Source of the DNA: Seiridium cupressi
Lineage: Eukaryota; Ascomycota; Sordariomycetes; Amphisphaeriales; Sporocadaceae
DNA: 64,000 nt
Assembly (NCBI GenBank): GCA_036674765.1
Contig: JARVKI010000003.1
Span: forward strand, 744,001 to 808,000
Reading direction: 5' to 3'
A program made the position numbers and the translations under genes. The notes beneath the pieces were generated by a model. That model made no database searches. It worked only from the letters and a program-made list of their open reading frames with translations, and was not told the origin of the DNA. Positions 10,681-22,128 of this stretch are shown one piece after another. Each line of letters starts with the position of its first letter. The stretch's first letter is position 1.

Positions 10681-13600
10681 GCCCAGGCGAAGCTGGTACA
10701 TGGCTTCCTGGTTCGATTAAACAGACCCATCCAGCCCGAATGTCAGGGGGCCGTTTCCCAAGGCCCCAAAATCTGCACCGTTGCCGCGAGGGCGTTATAA
10801 TTGCGGGAAAGCGATCTAACACCAAGGCAGACCATGCTGTCGCGCTTAATTCTCGCCAGGCCGCTAATAGCCCAGCGTCAAATGAACCCACCAGCCACCT
10901 GGGACCGTTTGCTATAGCAGGTTAGTTCGCAAAGTCTTGCCATTGGGCGATCTGCGAGTGCACAGGTTTTGGGATGCCACTAGTCGGATTGCCTGTCAAG
11001 AAGAACAGTGCAGCAAGGCAGAAACCAACAGTCTTGCTCGGTAGATACTCCCTCTCCGGTACTTGAACCCTGCTCTGGCGGTAGCAGCCCCGGTGAAGAG
11101 TGGTTGGTTCAGGTCGAAAGGTGCTGCGCAGTTGACCCACGTTTTCCACAACCCCTAGTGGAATCCACGAGTACGTGCGTAAGGAGATGGACAAGCTTTC
11201 ACGACCGTATCTGAGTGCGGTAACTGATTTGCCGCCGCAAGGCTGATTGACTTGGAGGTCAGATTATAGGTCAGGTTATATCAACGGGGGAGGATGCTGT
11301 GCAAGGTCGCCATGCTTTCTGTGTCTGCTACGCCGCGAGGTTAGCAGCTCGTGGGAGTGCGGCTTTGCTGCGCAGGCTGGCGGCCGCCTTTAGACACCTT
11401 GTAAACACACACTGATCTTGGCCACGTGGTTCTTGCGATTCATCATGCAGACTTGCGCCGGTAGCAATGGGCGTTGGACATGGCTCTGGGACTTATGGGA
11501 GCTGAAGATTGCCTTCCTCTGCGATATGACACTTTTACCAACTTGGATAGTCCGGCATCCCTTGTCGTCCCGGGACTTTTGGCCTCGATCACAGGGGGTA
11601 CCGTGGAGGACATTCTCCTTTGAGCGAAAGGCGCCAGGCAGAAATAATCGGGTCCAGGGGGCCCAGACGAGTTGAGTCGCGCTCTCTGAGGTCTTCAAGT
11701 CGACTTTTTGGAGGGAATTTCCGCCTCTAAACGCAGGGAAGGTTGGTCCTCACCTCACTGAAAGGGCGGAGAGATCGACGAGCTTGAGGTGGGAAGCCAC
11801 ATGCAGGATGATACAAGGTGATCAGCAAGCCGCCGACTCTGCAGGGGGGAATGCCGCCAGGCCGCCAGGTTACGCCTAATAGCGCCCATCCAAGGTTTGT
11901 CAAGGCCCCGCTACAAGTTGTTTTCGGCATCGAATAGGCATAGACCAGTGGAGCTTGGCACGACTCGGAACTTCCACTGCGTTTCCGGACGACCACACTG
12001 GCAGTTGGGCCGCCCATGGGTATATGTAACAAAGTAGCTAGTGACAAAGGCCATCGCAGGGACCCTTAGATTTAATATGAGAGACTAAGCATTACAGTAT
12101 TTAGCTCGACTCGAGGAGCGGGTACATTACTCATCATACACAACGGCCCGCGGCATAGAGTCTCAAGGCTCATCATAATAGCGGTAATGAAGGACGGACA
12201 GGGGCCGTCGTAAGATCATATCATATCGTCTTCCCGGCGGCTTCTCGCGCCTAGACCACACTATCGACAACTGGGTCGGGTCTTTCCGTCGTGGAATCTT
12301 GTCTGCCTGCGATCAGATGCAGCAGCGATGGCGTGGAGAGGTCGTATGTACGTACCTACATAGTAGACAGGTGCAAGCGTAATTGGGACCCAACATTCCC
12401 TACGCGACGACCACTGAGATTCTGCTTTCGTATGTAAGGACCTTTCGTCGCGATTGGATACATATACGCAACATCTCTCAATCTCCGAGCAGGGCCGGCG
12501 TTTGACCCCTCCACCCGGAGATCCTCACGTGCAGTGCAACCACACCAGGACCAGGCCCGGCGCGAAGAGAACCAACGGCCTGCTCTGCATAGATTGATCT
12601 TGCAATTTCGGAGATCCAGACTGTCGGTAGCAGGGTGGCTTGGCCATTGGCTTCTTGGAGGCGTGACTCACGCTCGATGTTGGTCCCCAGCTCTGTCTGG
12701 CCGCATCATACTGGGCCCGCTGTCCATTGCATACCGCGACGAGCGAGTGAGATACCCTTGCAGCATTCGACGGCAGAGACCCCGACGTGCCGACTTAAGC
12801 GTAGGGCTTAGAACCAGTACTCGTGCCTCCACGGTTGTTGTTAGACTCAAATTTTAAGTGCTGACCACAGCAAGCTTGACGTTTTGGCCGGATCGTCACC
12901 CCAACAGAAGGGGGTCGTCTGGAACGTGGCTAGCGGTATGCGTATTGGCCAATCGGCATCACTCGCAAGGCTGACTTTGGCCCTAGCCATGAATAGCAGG
13001 TCGATTAAGGATGGCAACTTGAAGGGGCTTTGCCTAGAGGATCAAAGGATCTCCACGTGCAATTTTGCGTGGCTACTCCAGTGGCCCCTTCTCGAATGGC
13101 ATACCCTGTTACATATTGATATTCCTGTCAAAGTTCGGCATCAGAGCAGAATTGCATACAGGTATGTAAGTTCCAGCCTTCCAAAGTGGGGGATAGTCGT
13201 GAATTGAACTACAAATCCCACCATCATAGCTCAAAGCATCCACTCCGCAGCACGGCTAGCGTCGTTATATATTTTGAAGCTGGCTTCTTTCTGTACCGCC
13301 GACGCGTAGAGGTAACAGTCAATTGAGTCAATACTCGAATCTTTGTAATCAGACTTGCGTCCAAGATTTCGATCATCATCAGGCCAGGCTCGTCAGGTTG
13401 GGTCACCGCAATTTGGCCACATAAGGGCGGAGTCGTGAAGGAGTGGAATGATATATTACTCGAACCAGGTGCAATATTGCAACCTAGTTGGGATACATCC
13501 ACCCAGACGCGCGCAGGTGCCATGTGGTCAGATCGTACTGTCGCGTTCTAGCGGTTCCCTCTCTAACGTCATACTTCTGGCTGGGGTCATTGCCGAGCGC

Positions 13601-14542
13601 TCATCAGATCATGTCCATACTTGTAACTGAGCCACACTCGGCTGTGCGGTGTTCTGATTCGTTCTCGACGCTGTTGCCAGCAGGACTAGAGATCCTTGGG
13701 CTGCTGGAACTGATGTACTCTGGACAGGTATTATAAACTCTCATCTTTGAAAGGGGGTTCAATATTGGATCTGAGTTCCAGCTTTTTTTTCGACAACATA
13801 TCGCATAAACTGCATGGCATGAACCTAGCGGGTTGGTTGATGATACTCGCTCAAATCATTCTTAGGTCTGTGTAAGTCCAGTCGGATAGTCTTGATGCAG
13901 TGAAAATGACCTCGATTGGAGGGATGGGAGCGAGGCGGGCAGCTTCTGGGATGTCTGGTGGTAACCCACCATTGAACCTCTGTGACTTCAAGCGGATTCA
14001 TCAAACCAGGGGGGGTTGATCGTCCACTCATGCGCGCGAGACCTTTCGATACCCTCCAGGACTGATAGCTGCACGGCGCTTGCTGCCTCTAGCGCTTTGC
14101 ATGTCGAATAGGGGTCGCTCGCCTGCGAGGGACCCGGTGTAGCACATGGAATCTTACACCTTAAGCGTGTCAGGATGACCAAGCTACATGTTGTCCTTTA
14201 CGGTAGTGGGGTCGGCTCCCGAAGACGGTGAGTTACTTGCTAAGATTGTATCTTATCGAGCATCATGGGGGGGCTGGCAACGGTAAGTCTGTAGGGTGCT
14301 GATCCTCCGTAGGCAAGGTGCTTTCTCGTCCGGCGCAGCCGGTCACAGCGTGAAGAATTATGTTGCGGCCAACGACCCTTGCGCTTCTTATTCTCTATCT
14401 GCTGGATATATCTTGCCATTATATTGGTCGACCCTAGAATCGGGACCCTGGTACAGGGACCAGCCATGCTACAGTTTCTATCACAGCAATCTTAGCTCAT
14501 TCTATTCAAATTTCCGCTCTATAGCAAGCCCTCAGACACTCA

Positions 14543-14562
14543 GGGGGTGGTGGGTGGGTGGG
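14543..14562 (+). other. G-quadruplex-forming motif
   Basis: Four runs of at least three G (14543-14547, 14552-14554, 14556-14558, 14560-14562) are separated by loops of four, one and one bases. This satisfies the usual G3N1-7 rule with very short loops, which favour stable parallel quadruplexes. No gene is adjacent. Confidence 0.7.
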
Positions 14563-16237
14563 TTGATGATCTATCCGCTGCCTTCTTTCCTATTGGATTA
14601 TTCTGTTCTTGGCTGTAAGTAATGTAAGTGCACTACACCGATTTTAGTTGTAGAGTGAGAGCCTAGTTAACCTTGTCTTTGGTTGGACTTCAACGACAAG
14701 AATGATTAATAATGCTTGTTCTCTAGAAATTGAAGGAGCCTCCACAATGTTCCATGTCCCAAGGACCATTACATGCCTAAATCCTTCTGGTGATGCAGAC
14801 CCTTGAAGGAACAGAGATTTTCTCCACAGCCGACTAAATTCTAGTGTCAATGTGCATGGAACAATGAGCGAGTAGCATGGTGTTCCGGTATTTGTGATCG
14901 ATGATGCTCCGTGGGCGCTTGCCGAAGGTTTCAAGAAGTGTTAATGACAAGCATGCATCAAGTGCTCACTTCAAGTGAAGGAGTAATCGACCATGAAACA
15001 AATGTACGTGAGCGTTGTTTGAGCAGCTAGTAGGTGCTATCACAAACAGAACTTACATATCTTGCTTGTCATTGATCATACTTGGTGTAAACACTGTGCA
15101 TCAATAATAGAGACACTGGTTTCCTGTTTCAGTAAAAGCTCCAACACCGAGCCCTCCAGACCGCTCCTGAACCAGGCTTCACTTTGCAGGATCTTCAAGC
15201 ATGACATACAAAGTACCCCCCGCGATGGTCTCATATAACGGGCCAATTCACAGCCGCATATAGACCGGATGGAAGTAACACTGCCACCTACGCTCGACCG
15301 GGTCAAACCAGCAAGGAAGCCTCTGGATCAGTTTCCTAGAATAGACGCATTTGAGGCGATGGGACGCTTTATTCTGGGTAAAGGTCGTAGTGAATCTCTT
15401 TACCCACTTTGAGCCATCGTACGTCTACATAATAGCCCAGCTTTCTCCAGGTCTGGCAATCTCCTTGCAGGAATTCAAGCTTATGTTCCTTCTCTGCTGA
15501 CATCGCCCGACGAACGGCCAAGCAATATTCTAGTCTTTGAACTCACCCTTACCAATCAAATACTGTGCCCTCTCATAGCCAGAAAACCTTAGAGTCACCC
15601 CGAGTTCCAAAACCACGCAGAGAAGAGGCAGTGGCTTTAGTAGTCTGTGTACTATTATGGTTTTGTCTTGCCTGGCCCGTCGAGTTACCCTGAAGTAGCC
15701 CCACATACATTATCCAGTTGATCGGTATCGTTTTGGCAGGTACCTAGTGGTTACGGACGTAAGTGCTTATCGAGTCGTCGCCGAGAGTGGGCCGGTTGTC
15801 GAGTGGTTGGGTTACATGCCAAGAGATCACCAGATAGCAAAAAGGACATCAGTGGCATGAATGATGATTGTTCCTTCATTGGCATACGTGAATCACTACC
15901 ACACCTATCATTAGCCCCGCGCGTGGCGTTCTAAGCTCCCGATGTACAAAAATGAAAATGAACAGAATTCCAGTGTAGACTGACCGCATGGCCCAGCGCC
16001 AGGTCCATAAGGAGTAAAAACGATTTCAGCTTGTCTCGAGTTAGATGTGATATTTTCCTCACAGCGCTGAATCAAGCTGTTTTACCTATCATATGTGTTT
16101 ATGGTTTTACCAGGACCGGTCGTGCGTCTTGTCCTGACTACCGAGTATTGCGGGCTATGCTGATTATGCTGATTATGCTCTGCCGGAAGCGCCACTGCGG
16201 ATCGGGGTCAACTTTGAAATTATCCCAGTCGTTCGGG

Positions 16238-16289
16238 CCAGATTGATCACCTCGTGTTCATAGCCAGATTGATCACCTCGTGTTCATAG
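16238..16289. repeat. 26-bp perfect tandem duplication
   Basis: Two identical 26-base units abut (16238-16263 and 16264-16289, each starting CCAGATTGATCACCTCG) and are followed by CCAG, the start of a third. The repeat lies 190 bp before the decayed gene at 16480. Perfect identity suggests a recent slippage or duplication event. Confidence 0.9.
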
Positions 16290-16479
16290 CCAGTGAATCT
16301 AGATTGCGCAAAGTCCATCAATGCAGCCGGTACAACACTTACATATAATCTTTTAGATTAACAATCGTATTTGCCACTACTAATCACGACTTGGGTGTCA
16401 CATGGTTTTAATTGACGGCGAGATGCAAGGCCATAGGTACTGCTAACCAGAAATCAGAGAGCCGGACTAGAAGAATGAC

Positions 16480-17598
16480 CAGCTTTGGGTTTACTATTGC
16501 CATTATATCGAGCCTGAATACGCCACGATCGAGGAAAATGTCCAGAAGGCTCCGACAAGGTCGCCGCCACCAACACGGCGTTCAAGACATATCACGGTTA
16601 CCAGGACGCTGTCTTCGACGCCATCGAGGAATCTAATAATTATAACACCATGGGGTGGCGAGATGCTCTTTAGAGCGTATTTGGCCGTGGAGTCCAGGTT
16701 TTATTCCGCAGGTCCCTCCCCAGGAGAATATTCGGGACTTGGTCCTCGACCAGTACGTTAAGGCCCTGGGAAAAGGGTCAGCATCCCACCCCGCGCCCGT
16801 CGCGGATAGAAACGTATGCCATGGTGCAAGCGGCGACTACTGGGCCACACACGACACTGCCATCGACAACGCCAAGGACTCCTGCCAGCAAAACGAAGAG
16901 AAGGTCACATACCACCGTGGTTCCGTCAACGAACTGGAGCTGTCGGTCAGGAAAGCTGGACGATGGCAGCAGGAGCCCGAAAGATGTCCCAGACTGCCTC
17001 GACCGCTTCCAAAGGCCCGTCATCGACGGCTGCGACGGCGACGACCACCTCAACAGCCACACAACTACAAGTTCGGGTCCACGCTGACCAAGCGCGACGG
17101 CTGGGAGTACGCCATGGCTCCCCGGAGCAAACAGGTGGACGAGGTGAGCTGTGACGAATCATACAGGTTCTTCGACTCTTTTGAGATCGTGACAAGAATC
17201 TGCCCGGCGCCAAGTTCGGCGCGGCGCCAAGGGCGAGGGCCTCAAGAGCCAAATTGATGGCTGTGGAGACATCACCAGTTGGAACTTGAAGTGGATGCCC
17301 AAGGATGTCGAATTCCAGTGGTGCGCTTCTGGACAGCTGCCCACCGGGACCAAGTCCTGCATCGGCAGCGCTTTGCAAAGTGCTGGTGGTTCTAGCCCGG
17401 GTAGCTGCACGGCTGCGGGAAGGCGAAGTGGTATCGCTACATGTCAGCCGATCGGTATCGAAGACTGGCCCGGATATTGGCGACGATGGGAAGCACGTTT
17501 TTAAGAACCCAGCCGTCAACAACAGGAATAGCATTGACGATGGGCCAGGCTACGGCGACGAGGGCAGGTATGTATTCAAGCATCCTGTGACCGACTAG
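16480..17598 (+). pseudogene. Decayed gene, chitinase-like C-terminal region (tentative)
   Basis: Seven consecutive segments read as a conserved secreted-protein-like sequence, but in changing frames. Rough spans are 16480-16545, 16548-16673 (ends in an in-frame TAG after 41 codons), 16711-16955, 16953-17060, 17056-17190, 17239-17440 and 17460-17598. Recognisable pieces include AFKTYHGYQDAVFDAIEES, GDYWATHDTAIDNAKDSC, DCLDRFQRPVIDGCDGDD, HNYKFGSTLTKRDGWEY, and a Cys-rich part ending KSCIGSALQSAGG. The order is collinear and the gaps are too short for introns, so at least six frameshifts plus a stop have broken it. From memory the sequence resembles the C-terminal part of large LysM/GH18 chitinase-like fungal proteins. 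The GH18 catalytic part is not visible here, so that label is tentative. The last segment contains two related units 75 bases apart and ends at a TAG. Confidence 0.6.
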
Positions 17599-19486
17599 TC
17601 GCCTGGTATACACTGCCACAGGATTTGCGGCTAAATAGGGGTCAGGGGTTACGTAGCTAGGCTTGTGATTGTCGACAAATTCTGTACACATACCAATAGA
17701 CATCGGTTACGACTCCAAGACAGAGAATGAGACATTTCAGAAGGGAGTTTGAAGAAGAACAGGCCACCATCGATCACAGGCGCGCGACTTTGGGTCGGTG
17801 GGTGCTGTAGAGGTTTACGTGTGAGAGTATTTGGTATGTAGGCAAGTAGGTTTGATACCGATTACAGTACACGATAAGACATATAGCTTTCGGCGTATGA
17901 ATTATTCGACACGTGAATCATGCGGCGAATCTTAAATGCACGCAGTTGGCATGGTATAGGAAAAAAAATAAAAATAAAAAAGTCAATTATGCAGACGGTC
18001 TAGTCTATTTATATGGATGGAAAATTACGTCGCGGGGTTTTGATAGAAGCGTTCTTGTATCCAAACTTCCCCGTTCGAAGGCTATGGTTGTGAACAGGTG
18101 AACATTCACAATCAGGAGCACGCCGGATATGTACTAAATAGGTACGTAGCATGCATCCGACCCATCCCAGTTATAGCCGGGATGATTACGGAGGATCTAC
18201 GACAGGAGAGCTACCTAGACTTAATTTGAAGGTTAATTTGCACCCCGAAAAAAAGGAATACTCTAGAATTATCGTGGGCCGATGGGCGGAGCCGGAGACC
18301 AGCCTCAGAATTTTCGCTACAGATTAATATACGCCGTATAACTCGCAATCTGTTCGCCTATACAGAGCTAAGGTAAGCGAGCGCGTGCGATTGCGTTCAT
18401 GCGCGATGACCTCGCTTACCTCGGCTGGACCCGACCCCTGAGTCGTCATAACAGGTGTGGAACAGCTCAGCTGTGTGTTTTCTCTCTAACATGCCAAGAG
18501 AAATTGATATAAAAGAAGCGAGGCAACGTCTGATGTGGTCAGTGGCAGACTCCACAGTTGACAGTCCAGCAAGGATGGTGGGATTGCATGGCTCGTGAGC
18601 TCGACCCCTTTCATGATCCTAGCGTCGCGTCATCTCAACTCAGGCGAGGCGACGCTCTGTGCAGTAGTGACTGCCCACGGGGCTGGACGACACGGGGAAT
18701 CTCAGCATTGATGCCGGCCTGGCGGAGACGTGCTGGCCAGATGCTCAAGATGGCCATTTGCTCAAAGTCTAGCACAAAAGCGACAAGCTATTCCTACATT
18801 GTACAGACACATCCGACCTACGCAGAGGCTGAAGCGATACGCAGAGTAATCTCACCCGCAAATTTCATCCCAGCTGTCGTGGGCACTATACTGCAATCGG
18901 TGCGCCTACCGATGACAAGTGGAGCACTCCTCTGAATTAAACTTCTTGGCAGTTTCGCTTCGTGGGCCTGAACCGAACAACCGACTGGGAGCCGCAACTA
19001 CGGTAACATTCTAGACCCAAACAAACCATGCCGTTGGTTGCATGGCTTGCCGCTCGCCGCTAGCCTGAGGTTTTCCCTACAACGCCTGCACGTAGTCTGC
19101 TGCAGTCAACAGATTGAAGCGGCAGAAAGTCTGGTGGCAAAGCTAGAGTGGTTATTGTTCGGAATATTCTCAAGGTGTTTATTATCTTGTACAGTGCATT
19201 GGATTGAGCGGTCTACTTCGCCGCGCTTCAGTCACAGTGCCCTCACTCTCTGATCGATCGTGATAGGCCCTGACCAGTGCTTGCTAGCATCATGAATCCC
19301 AGGAACTTGGCTCCACCGTTGGAGGCGCAAAACGAAACATCTTATAGGCCATACCCCATGTCGATCGTTGCCCTCAAATATCAACTTCATCTATTCTCGA
19401 CGCGCCCCATAGTGGCTTCCACCAACGTGGGTTGAGCCGCAATGTCCCTAGCGCTAACAGGCTCTCTGTAGGATGGAAGAGGTCAG
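17599..19486. other. Intergenic, no gene seen; contains a long hairpin
   Basis: About 1.9 kb between the decayed gene and the AA9 promoter. The one clear structure is the hairpin at 18366-18426, listed separately. An A-rich tract with AAAATAAAAA occurs near 17960-17980. Open frames do not look like protein. Confidence 0.5.
18366..18426. other. Long stem-loop (11-bp perfect stem, extended)
   Basis: AGGTAAGCGAG (18371-18381) is perfectly complementary to CTCGCTTACCT (18411-18421) around a 29-base loop. Past one mismatch and a wobble pair the stem continues with AGC/GCT, and the loop itself contains a second imperfect GC-rich pairing. Its function is unknown. It could be part of a small structured RNA or a relic of a mobile element's terminal repeats. 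Confidence 0.65.
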
Positions 19487-19494
19487 TATAAGTA
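19487..19494 (+). promoter_or_regulatory. Candidate TATA box of the AA9 gene
   Basis: TATAAGTA lies 222 bases before the AA9 start codon. The leader between is CT-rich, as is common in highly expressed fungal genes. A CTCCAC element at 19311-19316 (GTGGAG on the other strand) fits the CreA/CRE-1 carbon-repression consensus SYGGRG, but a single short match is weak evidence. Confidence 0.4.
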
Positions 19495-19715
19495 GGTTTT
19501 GGGACGTCTCCAAGTGAAAGACTTCTTTTCTCTTGTGCTACAAGCTCGTCCAGTTGTATTCATTCCATTCTCTTGTTTCTCGCTGATTGGCAGTGCCATT
19601 CATTCATTCATTTCTAAACACTCATTAACACTACACACGCTCACTTCCAGCTACGACCAAGTCGCTACGAAACAGCCAACCGTCTACTCCCCATCTCACA
19701 AAACTCTCGATCAAA

Positions 19716-20864
19716 ATGCGTTACTCAGGAGTTGCTACTTTGGCTTTTGCCAGCGGTGTCGCCGCCCACACTCGCATGTACAGCGTTTGGGTCAATGGCG
19801 AGGATCAGGGTGATGGCCGTGGCGTCTACATCCGATCGCCCCCCACCAACGACCCTGTCAAGGACTTGACATCGACCAGCATTGCTTGCAACGCCGCTGG
19901 CTCGACTGCCGTCACTGACTTCGTCTCCGTCGCCGCTGGTGACTCTCTCAGCTTCGAGTGGTACCACGAAACGCGGAACGATGAGATCATCGCCTCCTCC
20001 CACTTGGGTCCCATCATCACCTACATTGCCCCTTACACGGATGGTATGGATGGCACTGGCTCCATCTGGACCAAGATCGACGAGGAGGGCTACGATGCCA
20101 CCAGCGACAAGTGGGCGGTCGACAACCTGATCTCCAACGCTGGCAAGAAGGACTTCACTGTTCCCTCCGGCCTTGCCGCTGGCCAGTACATGTTCCGACA
20201 GGAAATCATTGCCCTCCACGAGGCCGACACATCCTACGTGGAAAACTCGGCCCGTGGCGCCCAGTTCTACCCCTCCTGTGTCCAGGTCGAGGTTACTGGC
20301 TCCGGTGCCGCTTCTCCCTCCGAGGACTACGCCCTCCCCGGTGGCTACACCGAGGATGACGCTGGCATCGTCTTCAACCTCTACGGCAGCTACGACTCCT
20401 ATCCCATTCCCGGCCCTGACGTAAGTGCTATCAGTCTATAAACGGCTCTCACGTGTGACGTAGAATGTAAGAGGCTAACTATGCAACATAGGTTTGGGAT
20501 GGCTCCAGCTCCGGCTCTGCCACTTCCTCAGTCGCCGCTGCTGCCACCTCAACCACTGCCGCTGCCACCTCGGCTGCTGCTACTACATCGGCTGCTGCTG
20601 TGGCCTCTTCCGCTCAGGCCGCTGCTACCACCTCCGCTGCCGCTCCCACCCAGACCACTCTCGCTACCTCCGTCAAGGCATCGACCAGCAGCGCTGCTGC
20701 CGCTCCTACCAGCTCAGCCCCTGCTGCTTCCGGTAAGAACAACAAGCTTCAACCTAATGCGAAGCTCACGATGCTGACATGATTAATATTTAGGCAAGCC
20801 CTCTTGCAACAAGAGCAAGAAGCGCCATGCCAAGAAGCACGCCGCTCGCTCTGTCCGTCACTAA
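19716..20864 (+). CDS. AA9 lytic polysaccharide monooxygenase (secreted)
   Basis: Three exons: 19716-20420, 20492-20732, 20794-20864. The introns are 71 and 61 nt with GTAAGT and GTAAGA donors and TAG acceptors. The product is 338 residues. A signal peptide spans 1-17, cut before His18 so that the mature protein starts HTRMYSVW. His18 and His96 (in SSHLGP) form the copper histidine brace, and Tyr185 is the axial ligand with Gln183 beside it (GAQFYPSC). His168 is the expected second-sphere histidine, and Cys58-Cys188 the likely disulfide. The enzyme oxidatively cleaves cellulose or related beta-1,4-glucans outside the cell, assisting cellulases. The catalytic domain ends near 228. An Ala/Ser/Thr-rich linker of about 80 residues leads to a strongly basic tail (SKKRHAKKHAARSVRH) instead of a CBM1. 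Codons are strongly C-ending, unlike the surrounding sequence, suggesting high expression. Regioselectivity cannot be read from this. Confidence 0.93.
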
Positions 20865-22090
20865 ACGGCTCACTGCAATGTTTCGGGGAGATGTAGAGGG
20901 TGGTTTTCTGTCATTGTAGAGTTTTCGCTCGGTCAAGCTAGACTTGGGAAAAAGACGCCGGATGCTGGACTTACTTCGTTGTACATATATTAGACATTTG
21001 TCTCCGCCGTGAATATAACAGTCAATGACTCACCGTCCTTTCAACCACTTGCAGTGTCTGCTACTCCATGTCTTCTGAAAACGTGACCCCCTTTTTCGGT
21101 TGTGATCATCTTGTCTGCTATGCCCGGTGTTTCGACTACCACCATCCCTATAATGTAAGCACGCTATTAAATAAATTCACAATCTCGGCATTTCTTTCGC
21201 ACCTACCAACAACGGGGGTTCCTCTAAGGCCAAGTTATTTTTATCGTGGTGTTTATGGTATTTATGTCATGCCGATAAGTAAAGTGGGCAAGAGACCGGA
21301 TTGTTGGGTCTTGTATGGTAATATTGTCTGGGCTAACATGATAGGATTTAACATGGATATCAAGTAAATGGAAGAAACGTCACAATGCTGATCATATTTG
21401 TGCAGTTTGACCTAGGTGCGAGATACAAGACCATCGAACCGTGTAGTTTGTGGAACCTCGTTGTGAGACAACACAGTCTACCACTGTGTTGCACGTATGG
21501 TTCCTTCAATTTCCCCGGAATGCAATTTTCGCAAATAGTAAGAAAGCCGTCAAGGGGGTTGTTTGCCACAGCTGCAAGTCCCAATGCACTAGATTCTAAC
21601 AAAGTCGACATCATAGCCGAGTCGAAGATTGATGCAGGCGGTAAAGTTGTCGAAGACTCTGTTCCCTCCATTGTTTATGGTCGAGCTCGTATCATCTCTT
21701 GCTTAAGTAGAAGGGGGATATAGTGCTATTCCTATGTAACCGGCCTGGGTATAATGAACGAGAAATAGTTAATCCGCGACAGTCAATTATTACAAGAGTT
21801 CAGCTTAACTTATGCCTATGAAGTACCGGGTAAAGTATTTGAATAGGCTTAGTTTGAAGGCGTCATGATCATGACTCAAAAACAATACAGTTTGACGACC
21901 ATCTAATACACGTGCTCATAGAGGTATGAAATTGAAGATAGCAATCATGAGTTATTGAATGTTTTGCTTATTCCAAGTCAATACCATCTAGGCTGTTGCA
22001 GTCAACGGCCTGATATTTCGTAACAACAGCGCTAGGACATGAAATTGATGTAGCTGTGTTTTCACACCAGAAACTATGGGTCTACCTATA

Positions 22091-22128
22091 ATCACCTGGG
22101 GACACACGAGCGTCCCCCACCTGGTGAT
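22091..22128. other. Stem-loop
   Basis: ATCACC (22091-22096) pairs with GGTGAT (22123-22128), and inside it GGGGAC (22098-22103) pairs with GTCCCC (22112-22117) around an eight-base loop. A short asymmetric internal loop separates the two stems. No adjacent gene explains it. Confidence 0.5.

Larger units (their letters stand above)
10280..16479. other. Long intergenic block, no intact gene seen
   Basis: About 6.2 kb without a supportable gene. Open frames reach only about 130 codons, overlap on both strands and show no domain. Contents I can name are a 21-bp tandem repeat (10632-10680), a G-quadruplex motif (14543-14562) and a 26-bp tandem duplication (16238-16289), all listed separately. 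Base composition is mixed rather than strongly AT-rich, so there is no visual sign of heavy repeat-induced point mutation. The left end should include the bHLH promoter. Confidence 0.5.

Noticed and set aside
18558..18935. 125-codon plus-strand frame upstream of the AA9 gene
   Set aside because: No domain and no conserved features. It lies in otherwise non-coding sequence.
21360..21723. Overlapping open frames of about 100 codons on both strands
   Set aside because: Both read moderately protein-like, but neither has a family signature or clear gene signals, and they exclude each other.
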